The notes beneath the pieces were generated by a model, which was not told the DNA's origin, searched no databases, and was given only the letters and a program-made list of their open reading frames with translations. Below are positions 39,332-49,265 of a DNA stretch of 64,000 bases, piece after piece (within the stretch, counting starts at the first letter, position 1; the number at the start of each line of letters is the position of its first letter). The position numbers and the translations under genes are program-made. The stretch is from Oscheius onirici (lineage: Eukaryota > Nematoda > Chromadorea > Rhabditida > Rhabditidae), in contig OW051471.1 in NCBI GenBank assembly GCA_932521025.1, positions 5,208,001 through 5,272,000 of the forward strand, written 5' to 3'.

Positions 39332-41223
39332 TGTTTACACTAGTTCAAAGTGTTTAAACACTTTGAACTAGTTCAAAGTGATCTATTTCAGTTCAAAGTG
39401 TTCAGTGTAAAGTGTTTACGAGATATTTTTGTTTTTTATCTTATTTATCCTATTTTGACGCAATTTTTCAGTTTTATTTTCTTTTTATCGATAAATTCAT
39501 CAAAATTCCGACATTTTGACACCAAAACGGCTGGAAAAAAACCTTTCAATCACTTTTTGACCTAATTTCGTCAGTTTTATCTCGTTTTTCTTGATTCCAT
39601 CCATTTTTGTTGGTTTCTTCCAGTATTTTCCGATGAAAAAAGCAAAGCTTGCAATACAAAAAGTTTATTGCAAGGTAACAATAACACAACAATAAAAAAA
39701 GTCAACTACTATTTGTTACAGCACTTTGCGCTAGATTTGTGACAGCGGGAATTGCAGAGAAGATTCTTCTTGCGACAGGAGCACCTTTTTGTGTCGCAGG
39801 AAGTCGAACAGGAGCAGTCCACCATTTATTCTCCTTGTCCACCAGTTATTGAGTCTTGGGCCACACTTGCGCGGAAAGATGACAAAGTAGTGTCGGGAAT
39901 GCTGCTGGCTAGGATGAATATTTCTGTCCACCACAGGAATTGCTGCAAGCACATTTGTGCCAACCTCGATCATCCCATATCTATAAGGGTAGCTGTTTGC
40001 AAACGTAACAGGTTGGATTTACCTATTATCGGCACCACCGAGGGATCGACCGATTCCTCGGTGGTGCCGATTGTTCTTGTACCGAATCCAGTCTCGCTAT
40101 CTGGCCTCTATCAATCCAATCTCGCTGTCTGGCCCCTCAGATGCACCCGCTAGCCAAAGGCTTGAAGACGGGAGAATACTTTACTTTACCGAATCCAGTA
40201 AAGAAGCCCAATGTGTTGTTTCTCTTCGGAACATCTCTGCGTACAGGATGTCTTCAACATCCTTGTTAGCGCGCTCAACAGATCCCTGATTCTGGAAGAA
40301 TCGTGAGTGGCCAGAGTATAAATGACAAACTGTGTCAATCCGAAGTAGTGCTTGACGTGCGGCCACATCACATCCCGTCCTGAGCATCCTCCAGCCGTAT
40401 GAATCGCATACAGAATGCTGAACATTCGACTTCGAGTGACTACGATTCTTTCATTTCGTGTGATTTCTTCTCTCCCGTTGAATTTATGCAATTGAAACCT
40501 TAAACGATTTCCTGTAACCAAATCTACTTGAAAAAAGCTAACCGTTGACTGGATCGTTTCATCAGCGGGTTGTTTTCGAAAAGAGATCCTTCAGAATACT
40601 GTTGAGCGGCGATGAGAATTTTTTGGTATTCTTTATCCGATTTGAAATGTACGTAGCTTTGGGCAGAAAGGAGTTCATCCAGTCGTTTGTCGAAGCGTAA
40701 ACTATGTGCCTTCCTTCTATTCCTCCGAGTTCTTCTGCCGGCGAAATAAGCCGAGCCTGAAGGAAAAAATTGGTAAAACGGAAGAAAACGACTAACTTGG
40801 TTGTTTTGAGCGCCCGTAGCTCGCTCATCGCTGCTTTCGCTCATCTTTGCCTGAAAAATCGCAAAATAATTCGGCAACAAAAGAAGGAAGAGCGGAAATA
40901 TACTGGAAGAAACCAACAAAAATGGATGGAATCAGAAAATACTGGAAGAAACCAACAAAAATGGATGGAATCAAGAAAAACGAGATAAAACTATGACGAA
41001 ATCGAGTCAAAAAGTTTTTTTCCAGCCGTTTTGGTGTCAAAATGTCGGAAATTTGATGAATTTTTCGATGAAAAGAAAATAAAACTGAAAAATTGCGTCA
41101 AAATAAGATAAATATGATAAAAAGACGAAAATATCTCGTAAACACTACACTGAACACTTTGAACTGAAATAGATCACTTTGAACTAGTTCAAAGTGTTCA
41201 AACACTTTGAACTAGTGCAAACA
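39332..41223 (-). mobile_element. decayed DNA transposon with long TIRs and KRBA2-like integrase remnant
   Basis: About 1.9 kb bounded by TGTTTACACTAGTTCAAAG and its inverted match CTTTGAACTAGTGCAAACA. The inverted repeats extend inward about 290 bases, including shared TTTTGACACCAAAACGGCTG and TTTTTGTTGGTTTCTTCCAG. In the right arm a roughly 38-base unit is present twice in tandem (about 40900-40975). The minus-strand coding remnant starts MSESSDERATGAQ (ATG 40844), includes HTAGGCSGRDVMW and QGSVERANKDVEDILYAEM, and ends with a Cys-rich tail (CDTKRCSCRKKNLLCNSRCH). These match KRBA2-like integrase proteins. Most of the DDE core between them is missing and a TAA interrupts the frame before the Cys tail, so it is not autonomous. 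TGT...ACA ends fit Ginger-like elements; class is inference. Confidence 0.75.
40028..40071. repeat. perfect 16-bp hairpin inside the transposon
   Basis: ATCGGCACCACCGAGG at 40028-40043 is repeated as its exact reverse complement at 40056-40071, with a 12-base loop. It lies in the decayed transposon body, between the integrase remnant and the Cys-rich tail. Confidence 0.8.
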
Positions 41224-41826
41224 AGGGTCATTAGTCTGTTTGCAAATGAGACCATAACTTTGCGGCCTCGTAACCCATTGAAGACAGCAGATTTCGCCTT
41301 TGACATTTTCTGCAACTGTTTAGAGCTCGTAAAGACCTTTGCAACGCATTTTTAAAATTTGAATTTAGTTCCCAAACAACTAAGTTATGATGTCTGCAAA
41401 GTAGGTCAAAATCGGAGTTGGCGAAACACATTTCTCAAGAACGGGTGAACGGCTTGGTCTGAAACTCGGGGTGGTAGTTTGGTCATCCGGCGCCAATGGA
41501 ATTAGCTTGGTTCCTTTACACAGGAAGGTTGGGATATAGGTAGGGGTGAGCGAGGGACCTTAATTCAAAACTCTGCCAAAACTCGTAGATACCACCTAGG
41601 GGTCTGAATTTTTGGCACGAAATAGCCCAAGTGTAGAGAAGGACGGGACATGTTTCCGATTTGCGATATCTCATATAGAAAAACATTTATGGGTCCAAAG
41701 GTCAAAACTTTTGGTGCGGTCTGTACTTACGGTACAATCGCCATGAGACCATCTCTATTTTATACTTTTTTCTTGGCTCACTTCTTGATCACAACCACCT
41801 CTCTTTATAGCTCGTTCCGATAATAA
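41224..41826. other. intergenic region with a dispersed repeat
   Basis: No gene recognised upstream of the selenophosphate synthetase start. From about 41491 to 41737 the sequence belongs to the repeat pair listed separately. Confidence 0.45.
41491..41737 (+). repeat. dispersed repeat, copy 1
   Basis: Parallels 53849-54104 in the same orientation. Matching blocks include GCGCCAATGG, GGAAGGCTGGGATATAGG-type, CTGCCAAAACTCGTA, CACCTAG GGGTCTGA, TTTTTGGCAC, ATAGCCCA, GTAGAGAAG and CGATATCTCAT. The sequence is non-coding and the family is unknown. Confidence 0.7.
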
Positions 41827-44373
41827 ATGTCGCTGAAGGATAGAATTTTGCGAAGCTTCCATCCAACAGAACATGATCTGCCTGAAGACTTTGTGCTTAC
41901 TAAACTGACGGCAATGAAAGGATGCGGCTGCAAAGTGCCCCGCCATGTAAAACTTTTCTTTTGTTGAGAAAACACTATTTGCAGATACTTCTGGATTTGT
42001 TGAAAACGTTTGGAGATGACATTGTAGTGGACAACGACGCTGTAGGTACGATCAAATCGTGGCCAGGTGTTTATTCATTGTTTTCAGGCATTGGACTAGA
42101 CAGTTGTGTAATCCCTCTTCGCCATACCGGACTCAATCTAGTCCAAACGACCGACTTCTTCTATCCGCTGGTAGACGATCCTTACCTAATGGTTAGTTTT
42201 TTTAACTTTATATATTTACAACCTCCGTTTGCAGGGTAGGATAACATGTGCAAACGTTCTCAGCGATCTATATGCCATGGGAGTAGCAGATTGTGACAAT
42301 ATGCTCATGCTTCTTGGAATTTCAATAGATCTGAATGAACAAGAACGGAGCACAATTGTTGGAATGATTATCACTGGATTTAAGGTTAGTCTTTAATTCC
42401 AACCAGACGACTTCGTCGCCTGACGGCGTTGTAGAGCCAAACTGTTTTGCCTGCCCTTTGCCGCTTGTTAAAGCTTTCTAGCTGCCTCTAACGCAGTTGA
42501 AAATCTGTAAAACCTTCAAGTCGAAAAGTAACTTGCTACGACTATACTTGGAGCCGAGCCGGTTTTTGACCCTCAAGCCGGCTCGGCTCGATGACCCCTT
42601 CGAGCCGGCTCGAGCCGAAAAATTTCGGCTCGTGCCCAAGTATAGCTACGACGATTCTCGTGGCCATGGACAAACAGACAGTCAGCCACAGACACCATAG
42701 CTTTTTAATAGTTTAGATTTGGAGCTAAATAGTGTTCAGGAAGCAGCAGATTTGGCTGAAACCAAAGTTCGCGGTGGACAAACAGTTCGATGCCCATGGC
42801 TCTTGCTAGGAGGAGTCGCAAGTAGTGTCGTCAAAAACGAAGAGATGATTCGTGTGGACAAAGCAAAGCCGGGAGATCTGCTAGTGCTTACCAAAGCGCT
42901 TGGAGGGCAGGTAAATCACTTTAGAAGATTGAAAAATAAGATCTTTATTTGCTATCGAGACCCTTATTTCTTCTCCTCCTTTTTCTCTTACTCCTTCGGC
43001 GGTGCGGGAGGGATAGTTATTGGCTCAGTTACAACGCTCACGATAGGGTTTGAGACGATATTATCTTTGTTTACTCCGGATTCTGGCTCGGGTTTCGGTG
43101 CTTCCTTCTTTTTGTCCTGAATCTCCTTCATGTTCTCGACGTCTTTCTTCTCTTCCTTTTTATCTTCCTTCTTCTCATCCTTTTTGCTCTTTTCTTTATT
43201 TTTCGACCCATCCTTTTTCGATTTCTTGTTCTCATCTTTCTTCTTTTCTGCCACTTTCCTCTCGCTCTTCTTCCTCTCACTCTTTTTCTTCTCGTCTTTT
43301 TGTTCTTCATCGTCCTTCTGAATAGCTGACTTGACTTCATCTTCCTTTTCGTCCTCCTTCTCTACCCTTTTCTTCTTGCTCCGTGTCGCTTTCAGTTTCA
43401 AGCCGTCTGATTTCTTGGATTTGGCTTTAGGTAGTTCCACTTTTTTGGTCTCAGGTTTGGTAGTAATTCCATTAGACACTGACGAGTCCATTTTTACAGT
43501 GTTCTGAATAGTTTTGTTGATAAACAGTCTTAAATTAAAGAAACCTTGTCAGCTTTTTTCCCACCAGAACATCCCAAAGCCACTGCTAGTAGAAATGCGA
43601 AGTTGGTTGCGATGAATAACATCCTTGAGAACAAGCCAGTATACGTCTTTGATCAAACAATGACTTCAAATCAAAACAATTAATTTCTAATAAAATCATA
43701 TTTTAGAATGTTTATTTCAGGTTGCTGTTAATTCGTACGAGTGGATTAAAACAAAAAACGGAAGAGCAGAAGATTTGAACTTGGAGAAGAGTCGGATCAT
43801 TCGGTAGTTTTACGTTTCTGGAGTCTAATTTTACTACCGCTTCAGAGCATTCCAACAAGCTACCGAACAAATGTGTCGATTGAACAGAAACGCGGCAAAA
43901 CTTCTTCACAAGTACAATGCACACGCATCAACAGATGTAACAGGTTTCGGAATACTTGGTACATTCTTTATTTTGTAACTTGAGTTAATTGTTCTTTAGG
44001 ACATGCTGATAATTTGGCCAAGGTCCAACAGGAAAGCGTCCGCTTCGTCATCGACAAACTGCCAATAATCGAGTATATGGACGAAATTTCTCGGAAAATG
44101 TCCAGTGGAAATGGCTTCAACCTGTTCACAGGAACATCGGCAGAGACGAGCGGTGGTCTTTTGATTGCACTATCTCCTGAGAATGCCGAGGTAAGATATT
44201 TGTTTAGGTGTTTTTACCGAAAGTTTTAGAAATACATCAAGGAAATAGAGGAGCTTGACGGATATCCAGCTTGGATCATTGGTAGCGTTAAAGCTTCAGA
44301 GGAAATCAACGAAGCCGTCATCGACCCGAACTACGTTGTCGAAAGTGTACCTTCCAGAATACACGGAAACTAG
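41827..44373 (+). CDS. seld-1: selenophosphate synthetase (SelD/SEPHS), Cys form
   Basis: Makes selenophosphate from selenide and ATP for selenocysteine synthesis. It starts [20 protein letters not shown], then the active-site loop [14 protein letters not shown]. The position that is Sec in vertebrate SEPHS2 (GUGCK) is Cys here, so no readthrough or SECIS is needed. Later blocks are [78 protein letters not shown] and [13 protein letters not shown]. It ends SVPSRIHGN. Two large introns carry cargo: 42385-42716 has a MITE, and 42911-43720 has a minus-strand gene. The RabGGT-alpha start is 133 bases downstream. Confidence 0.92.
42543..42644. mobile_element. 102-bp hAT-like MITE with 8-bp target duplication
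   Basis: Flanked by GCTACGAC on both sides (42535-42542 and 42645-42652). Its ends are TATACTTGGAGCCGAGCC and GGCTCGTGCCCAAGTATA, near-perfect inverted repeats, and the body is built of AGCCGGCTCG-type palindromic units. A second genomic copy of the flanking sequence at 54381-54395 (opposite strand) reads uninterrupted with one GCTACGAC, showing the empty site. An 8-base duplication is typical of hAT transposons. Confidence 0.85.
42988..43622 (-). CDS. secreted Lys/Glu-rich protein nested in a seld-1 intron
   Basis: Not recognised as a family. Two exons: the first from ATG 43622 gives a clear signal peptide with a lipobox-like end ([20 protein letters not shown]). A 41-base intron (GTTTC to ATTCAG) follows, then [20 protein letters not shown] and a long low-complexity Lys/Glu/Asp body ([14 protein letters not shown]), ending [16 protein letters not shown] before TAA. 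The gene is antisense to seld-1 and wholly inside intron 42911-43720. A minus-strand AATAAA occurs at about 42943, still within the intron. Composition resembles the Lys-rich gene at 4311, but I see no clear alignment. Secretion is predicted from the leader only. Confidence 0.65.
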
Positions 44374-44506
44374 TGCGATTTTTAAACATTCCCTGTTTTT
44401 CTAAAGTAATATAAAAAGTATTTTTTTACAGTGATTGCTAACAAAGGTTTTTGCCTTTTTCTGTCTCACAGGGAACTAATATGTTTAAAATACGTTACTT
44501 CCAGCC

Positions 44507-46878
44507 ATGCATTTCGTGAAAAAAGAGCCAACGACCGAGGAAGAACGTCTCGCCAAAGAGAAGGAGCGTGCAGTCAAACTTGGAAAATATTTGACAGCCA
44601 GGAATCGTATTTTCGAGAAAAATAGGGCTGGTAATTCGTTGATTCGTAAACATCCTAAGAATATGATTGCAGAGGAATTTGACGAAGAACTATTACTTCT
44701 GACACAGGCTGTGTTGAGCAAGAACCCCGATATTTCCACTTTTTGGAACCTTCGTCGTAAAACGATCAATCTGATGATCGACAATTTGACGGTAACCCCT
44801 GTTTTTACGTTTATGTTGTACTTCAGGGAAAGGAAGATTCGGATAAGGGCATAAACCGTCTTTTAAATGCTGAGATGGGACTAACTCACGAATGTCTAAT
44901 GCAAGCCAATCCGAAATCGTACGGAGCCTGGCAACACCGAAGTTGGACTCTCGAGCGATTTATTTCCACTGGTCTGGAGCCCGATTTCAAATCGGAACTA
45001 GCTCTCTGCAAAAAGGCTCTCGACTTCGACTGCAGGTTTTTTAAGTCTGATATTTTAATCACAATTATTGACAGAAACTTCCATTGCTGGGATCATAGAA
45101 GAATCGTTTCGAAATTGGCAAAGTGTTCCGACGAAGAAGAACTCGAGTCAGTTTTCCAACTTTCTTTGATTAAAACGAGTAGAGAACAGGTCAGCTTGTC
45201 CGGACTAACTGGTCGTATTCCCTGCGAGATTTTCCAAAATCCACTCTGGACGCAGTACCAGAGCTCACAGTTTGTAACCCGAACGTCGCGCGTCGACGTT
45301 TTTTTAAATTTGCGCTTACCGAGGCTTCACGTGAACAGACAGACACGGTAGAACTTTAACAGAATAGATATTAAGTTTCTCCCTCGATCGCATAAATCAC
45401 AACTTTTCCAACTACTCGGCTTGGCATTATCGTTCCGTTCTCTTGCCGCGAGTTCAGCGAACGAAAACTGGAAGTCCAATTCTAGATGAAGCTCGATTGA
45501 AGGAAGAACTAGAGGCAAGTCATTCGCTTTCTTAGGAGATGTCCTTTTTAGAAAATAGCCAACGCCTTTTCTTGTGATCCGGAGGATCAAAGCGCTTTTG
45601 TCTATGCCCGGTGGCTGTTGTCACTCGATTCCTGCAAAACATCCAGTACGTTTTGTTGTATTTCCAAATTTATTATCTTTCAGTGTATTCGAGCTCACCT
45701 GAAGGTCCTGTTCCTCTTTCTATAACGTTCAATAAAACCAATACCACCATTGTGATGTCGAAAGCTGCTAAAACTGAAGAGATTTTACAGTTTGTTCAAA
45801 CAAATGATCGGAAGCTGCTCATTCCGGTAAGAGAATCTTTCTCTGATGGCTATTTTCAGTTGTCAATTGCATCCGTCAATCCGCGATCTGCTGTGGTTTG
45901 GATTCTTCCAAATTCCCAGAAGTGCCGATCGCGTCTAAATATAGAAGATGAATGGACAAGTTCGGAATCCTTGGTCAATACGGTTTATTTTTATGTTGTT
46001 CATTCATCAGAAAACAGTTTAGAAGCTGTTAAGAATTTTCTTCGACTGTGATCTGGACAGGACCGAAACTCTTGTCGCTACAACGCTAATGGCCAAGCTG
46101 GAGGAATTGATGAGTATTCCTCCAATCTCTGCTGTAATAATCTCTTTTCAACATTTACTTATTTTGTTTAGTGGACGAAGTACTCTTATGCTCTCTGTTT
46201 GATGGAACTGAATCCAGCAAAACACCACTGCGAAATCGTAAAAATCCTTGAAGAACTTGCTGACAGCATGGATTGCAAGCGGAGAGAGGCATGGTTTTTT
46301 TTATTTTGTAAACTTGTCCGATTTAGCTGTATAAAGCGACCATATCGAGACTTACAGTTTGTCATACACTTCGCGAACAAACGGACGGGAAAACTCTGCT
46401 GGACAAATTGATAACTGGGGAAGAGAACGGTCTAAATCTGCAGAGAAAAGGGATCACCTCGTTAGTTGATTTTCATTGAAAACAGATATAAAATTTAGAC
46501 TAAGCGGCATCGAATTCTTGGCAGGATTCCTGAAAAGTCTCCATATCGGTGAGAATCAACTTCGCGATTTGAACGACGTCCTTCTTCCTAATCTTAAAGA
46601 CTTGACCGTGTCCGAGAATCCAATTTCGAGGTATTTAGACTTTGACCGCGAAATTTTATATTTCCAGCATTCCTCCTCTGCCTTGTCTCATTGAATTGAA
46701 GAGTCTGAATGTAGCTGGAACTGCGATCAAAAGTCTGGACAAGATTGTTCCCGGATTAAAGTATCTTCCTAAACTGGAAAAGCTGATCATTTGCGAGACG
46801 GAAGTAGTCGAGGGTGCTCCCCAACTCTATGAGCAGCTCGGGAACAAAAGCATACGTATCATCAATTACTGGTTGTAA
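44507..46878 (+). CDS. Rab geranylgeranyltransferase alpha subunit
   Basis: Alpha subunit of GGTase-II, which prenylates Rab GTPases with Rab escort protein. It starts MHFVKKEPTTEEERLAKEKE. Prenyltransferase-alpha repeats follow: NPDISTFWNLRRKTIN, NPKSYGAWQHRSWTLERF, DCRNFHCWDHRRIV, NFSNYSAWHYRSVLLPRV and DPEDQSAFVYARWLLSL. Then comes an insert domain and a leucine-rich C-terminus (LRDLNDVLLPNLKDLTVSEN, LKYLPKLEKLIICETEV), matching the animal enzyme layout. ATG lies two bases after ACTTCCAG and 133 bases after the seld-1 stop, suggesting a two-gene operon. The intron at about 45151-45372 is longer than most. Confidence 0.92.
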
Positions 46879-46976
46879 ATGATTTTTAACATTTTCATAA
46901 AGCTTTTAATTTCATTTTTTTTTAGAGAGAATTGCATTGATACAAGAATATGTACAGTAATTTTATACCTGTCTCC

Positions 46977-48837
46977 TTATAACTGATGTTGGCGACCAAA
47001 AATCTTAGACGTATTCGGGAGCGATCGCTTAATTTCTTTCAGACATTCTGCGGGATCCAAATCCTCGATCACCATTTTCGACGTCAAAGCAATAGTCCCC
47101 TCGCCTGAAAAGTTTTTTTTTGTGGAAAACTGCCGATTTCCGTATACCGATTTCGATTTGAAGTTGATTGGGATCCACTCCACAAGTCTTGGAAATAATC
47201 AGTCCCTTACTATATGTGAGTTCTTCAATGGCGAGTTTGATCTCGGGCCACAGCATATCCAAGATCATTCCTTAAATTACATTTAGGGTGTCATTTCAAT
47301 CAGTAAAACCTCTCATTAGATCTTGCATGAAAAGACCCCAATTTTTCGGAAAAGCGCCAGATTCCATGGTGATATTCGTGTCAATCAGCTGAACCAGTGT
47401 CCTAAATTAGAAATTGTGCCAATGTTTATTGAAGCTTACCTCAAAACACCGTCGTCAAAAGATGGACGCACTTCGGCTACTATTGTTAGCACAAAGGAGA
47501 CAAAAACGGAAGTCTGATTCCTATTGGGATTGACAACTTGAAGATGAACACGATCGCGTCTGAACTTTTTAGGGAACTTTCACGGAAAAATGCTAACTTT
47601 TCGAGAACTAGAGAGTTGTTTGTCGTTGTGACGGACGGCTGTCCTCTGGCGGCTACGTTTACTTGAAAGTAGCATTCTGTACAGAGAGTTGAGAGGAATT
47701 CTCTGAAAATGCACAGTGAAAGCAAATTAATATTAAGTTGACCTGGAATCGGGAGGAATAATCTCGGAAGAGACCGGAATTTGCTCATTCATCCACTCGA
47801 ACTGCCAATCGATTTGTGCAAGAAGGTTGTTCAAAATAGAGTCTTCCAGCCAAATCGTCATCATGTCCTTGTCACTCAGTTCAATGTCCAATGCTGAGAC
47901 ATTATTTAAAAGTGTACGATCGAGTGTATCAGCCTGAAATCTTTCTCAGAAAATAACAATAAATTCCTACAATTTGATCCCATTCTATTCGTGCCAACAC
48001 TGTCAATTGCTCTTCTTCGAGTTTGATGGAACGTAGTTTGTAGAAGGCTGTTGTGTTTTGTGTACACAGATAGCGCTGAACTTTTTCAGGAACCAGTTCG
48101 TGTACGGGCAATCGTCTGCAACGATTCAATAATTTAGAGAAAGTAAGACGACTGACGTGATTTGGCTGTGGTGAATATTTTCCAGATACCGGGTCAAAAC
48201 GGAGCACAAGACAGTTTCTAACGTTGGTTCCAGAAAAGAAGCCAAAACGGAGGCGCTTCGATCGGCGAACCAATGATCTTCGACGGCAGCAGCGAGGGAC
48301 GGATCAATCAAACGGCATTCTATCAGACGAAGTGTTGACTGATCAACGTTAACTCGTAATTCAGCTTTTGGTAGCTGAAGAAAAAAAATGAAAGCGGAAA
48401 ACAGACTGCATACCTGAATAGTCATGTTCACAACTTTATCTCCAATCCCAAACGGCCAAAAGATGTCGGAGACGTGTGTAGAACTGTCTAGCGTCAGTCT
48501 GAACTTGGTAAATACAAAGTTAAGAGTTTTCTCACTTGTCAACGATGAGATGAACAACATCTTGATGGAAATTGACAGAGATATTGCGATAATCGACTGT
48601 TTGGAAGACGTCGAAGAGGGCTAATGGTGGAAGACCGGGAGCTTCGCGAGATTGTAAGAGCAGCTGAAAACGAGAAAATAAATTAGATAAACAGAAGCTT
48701 ACATTGATTGCTCGTGGTTCCTCGAACGTCTTGAACACTGCATGCCGAAGAACTTGTGAAATGGCTCCATCGCCGAAGGTGGCGCCCACGTCCGAGGCAG
48801 AGACGACACAAAAAAGTGTCGCTAACACAACAATCAT
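46977..48837 (-). CDS. BPI/LBP/CETP-family secreted lipid-binding protein (divergent)
   Basis: The signal peptide MIVVLATLFCVVSASDVGA is followed by VGATFGDGAISQVLRHAVFK. Later segments fit the BPI fold: VHLIVDKEKTLNFVFTKFRL, SVLASFLEPTLETVLCSVLT, the linker-like IWLEDSILNNLLAQIDWQFE, VSSEIIPPDSR, and a C-terminal lobe with ECYFQVNVAARGQPSVTTTN and MESGAFPKNWGLFMQDLMRG. The assignment rests on this pattern and the opposite neighbour, not on a strong signature, so it is less sure than the next gene. It would bind lipids or LPS extracellularly. ATG lies 13 bases after TTTTCAG. It is divergent to the BPI-like gene at 49266. Confidence 0.6.
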
Positions 48838-49265
48838 GCACAAGTTGGTCTGAAAACATGGAATTTAAAAAAGAAAAAAAAACAAGAAAGCAATAATATC
48901 AAAAAAAAACTAGAAAGCAATATATCAAGGGAGAAAATGAGTGACCGTGTTCTATTGCCAGCCTGACCTTGTTTTGAGGAGTGTCTTGCGGCAACTGTGT
49001 GGGCAATCGATGGAGACGATTTCATCAGTTTCTCGGTTCAGGGCGAAAATAACTTTGGTGAGGGAGTTTTGTGTAAGGGGATAATTACATAAATAGCGTT
49101 CACGTTTTGTGCGAGGTTTTCCAACGTTTGTTTGATTTTCTTCAAAGTGCCGAATGATCAACAAATTCAAAAAAAAGAAGAAAAGTAAGGAAGATAAACG
49201 AGATGAAAGAAGAGTACATGGGCGGGCGGACAGATTGTCCCTTCGGCGGTATCTCTCTGCGTTCA

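Noticed and set aside
39752-40153. 133-codon plus-strand frame in the transposon
   Set aside because: It is the shadow of the minus-strand Cys-rich integrase tail.
43050-43325. Ser/Phe-rich plus-strand frames in the seld-1 intron
   Set aside because: They are complementary shadows of the Lys-rich minus-strand gene, which has a signal peptide, intron and polyadenylation signal.
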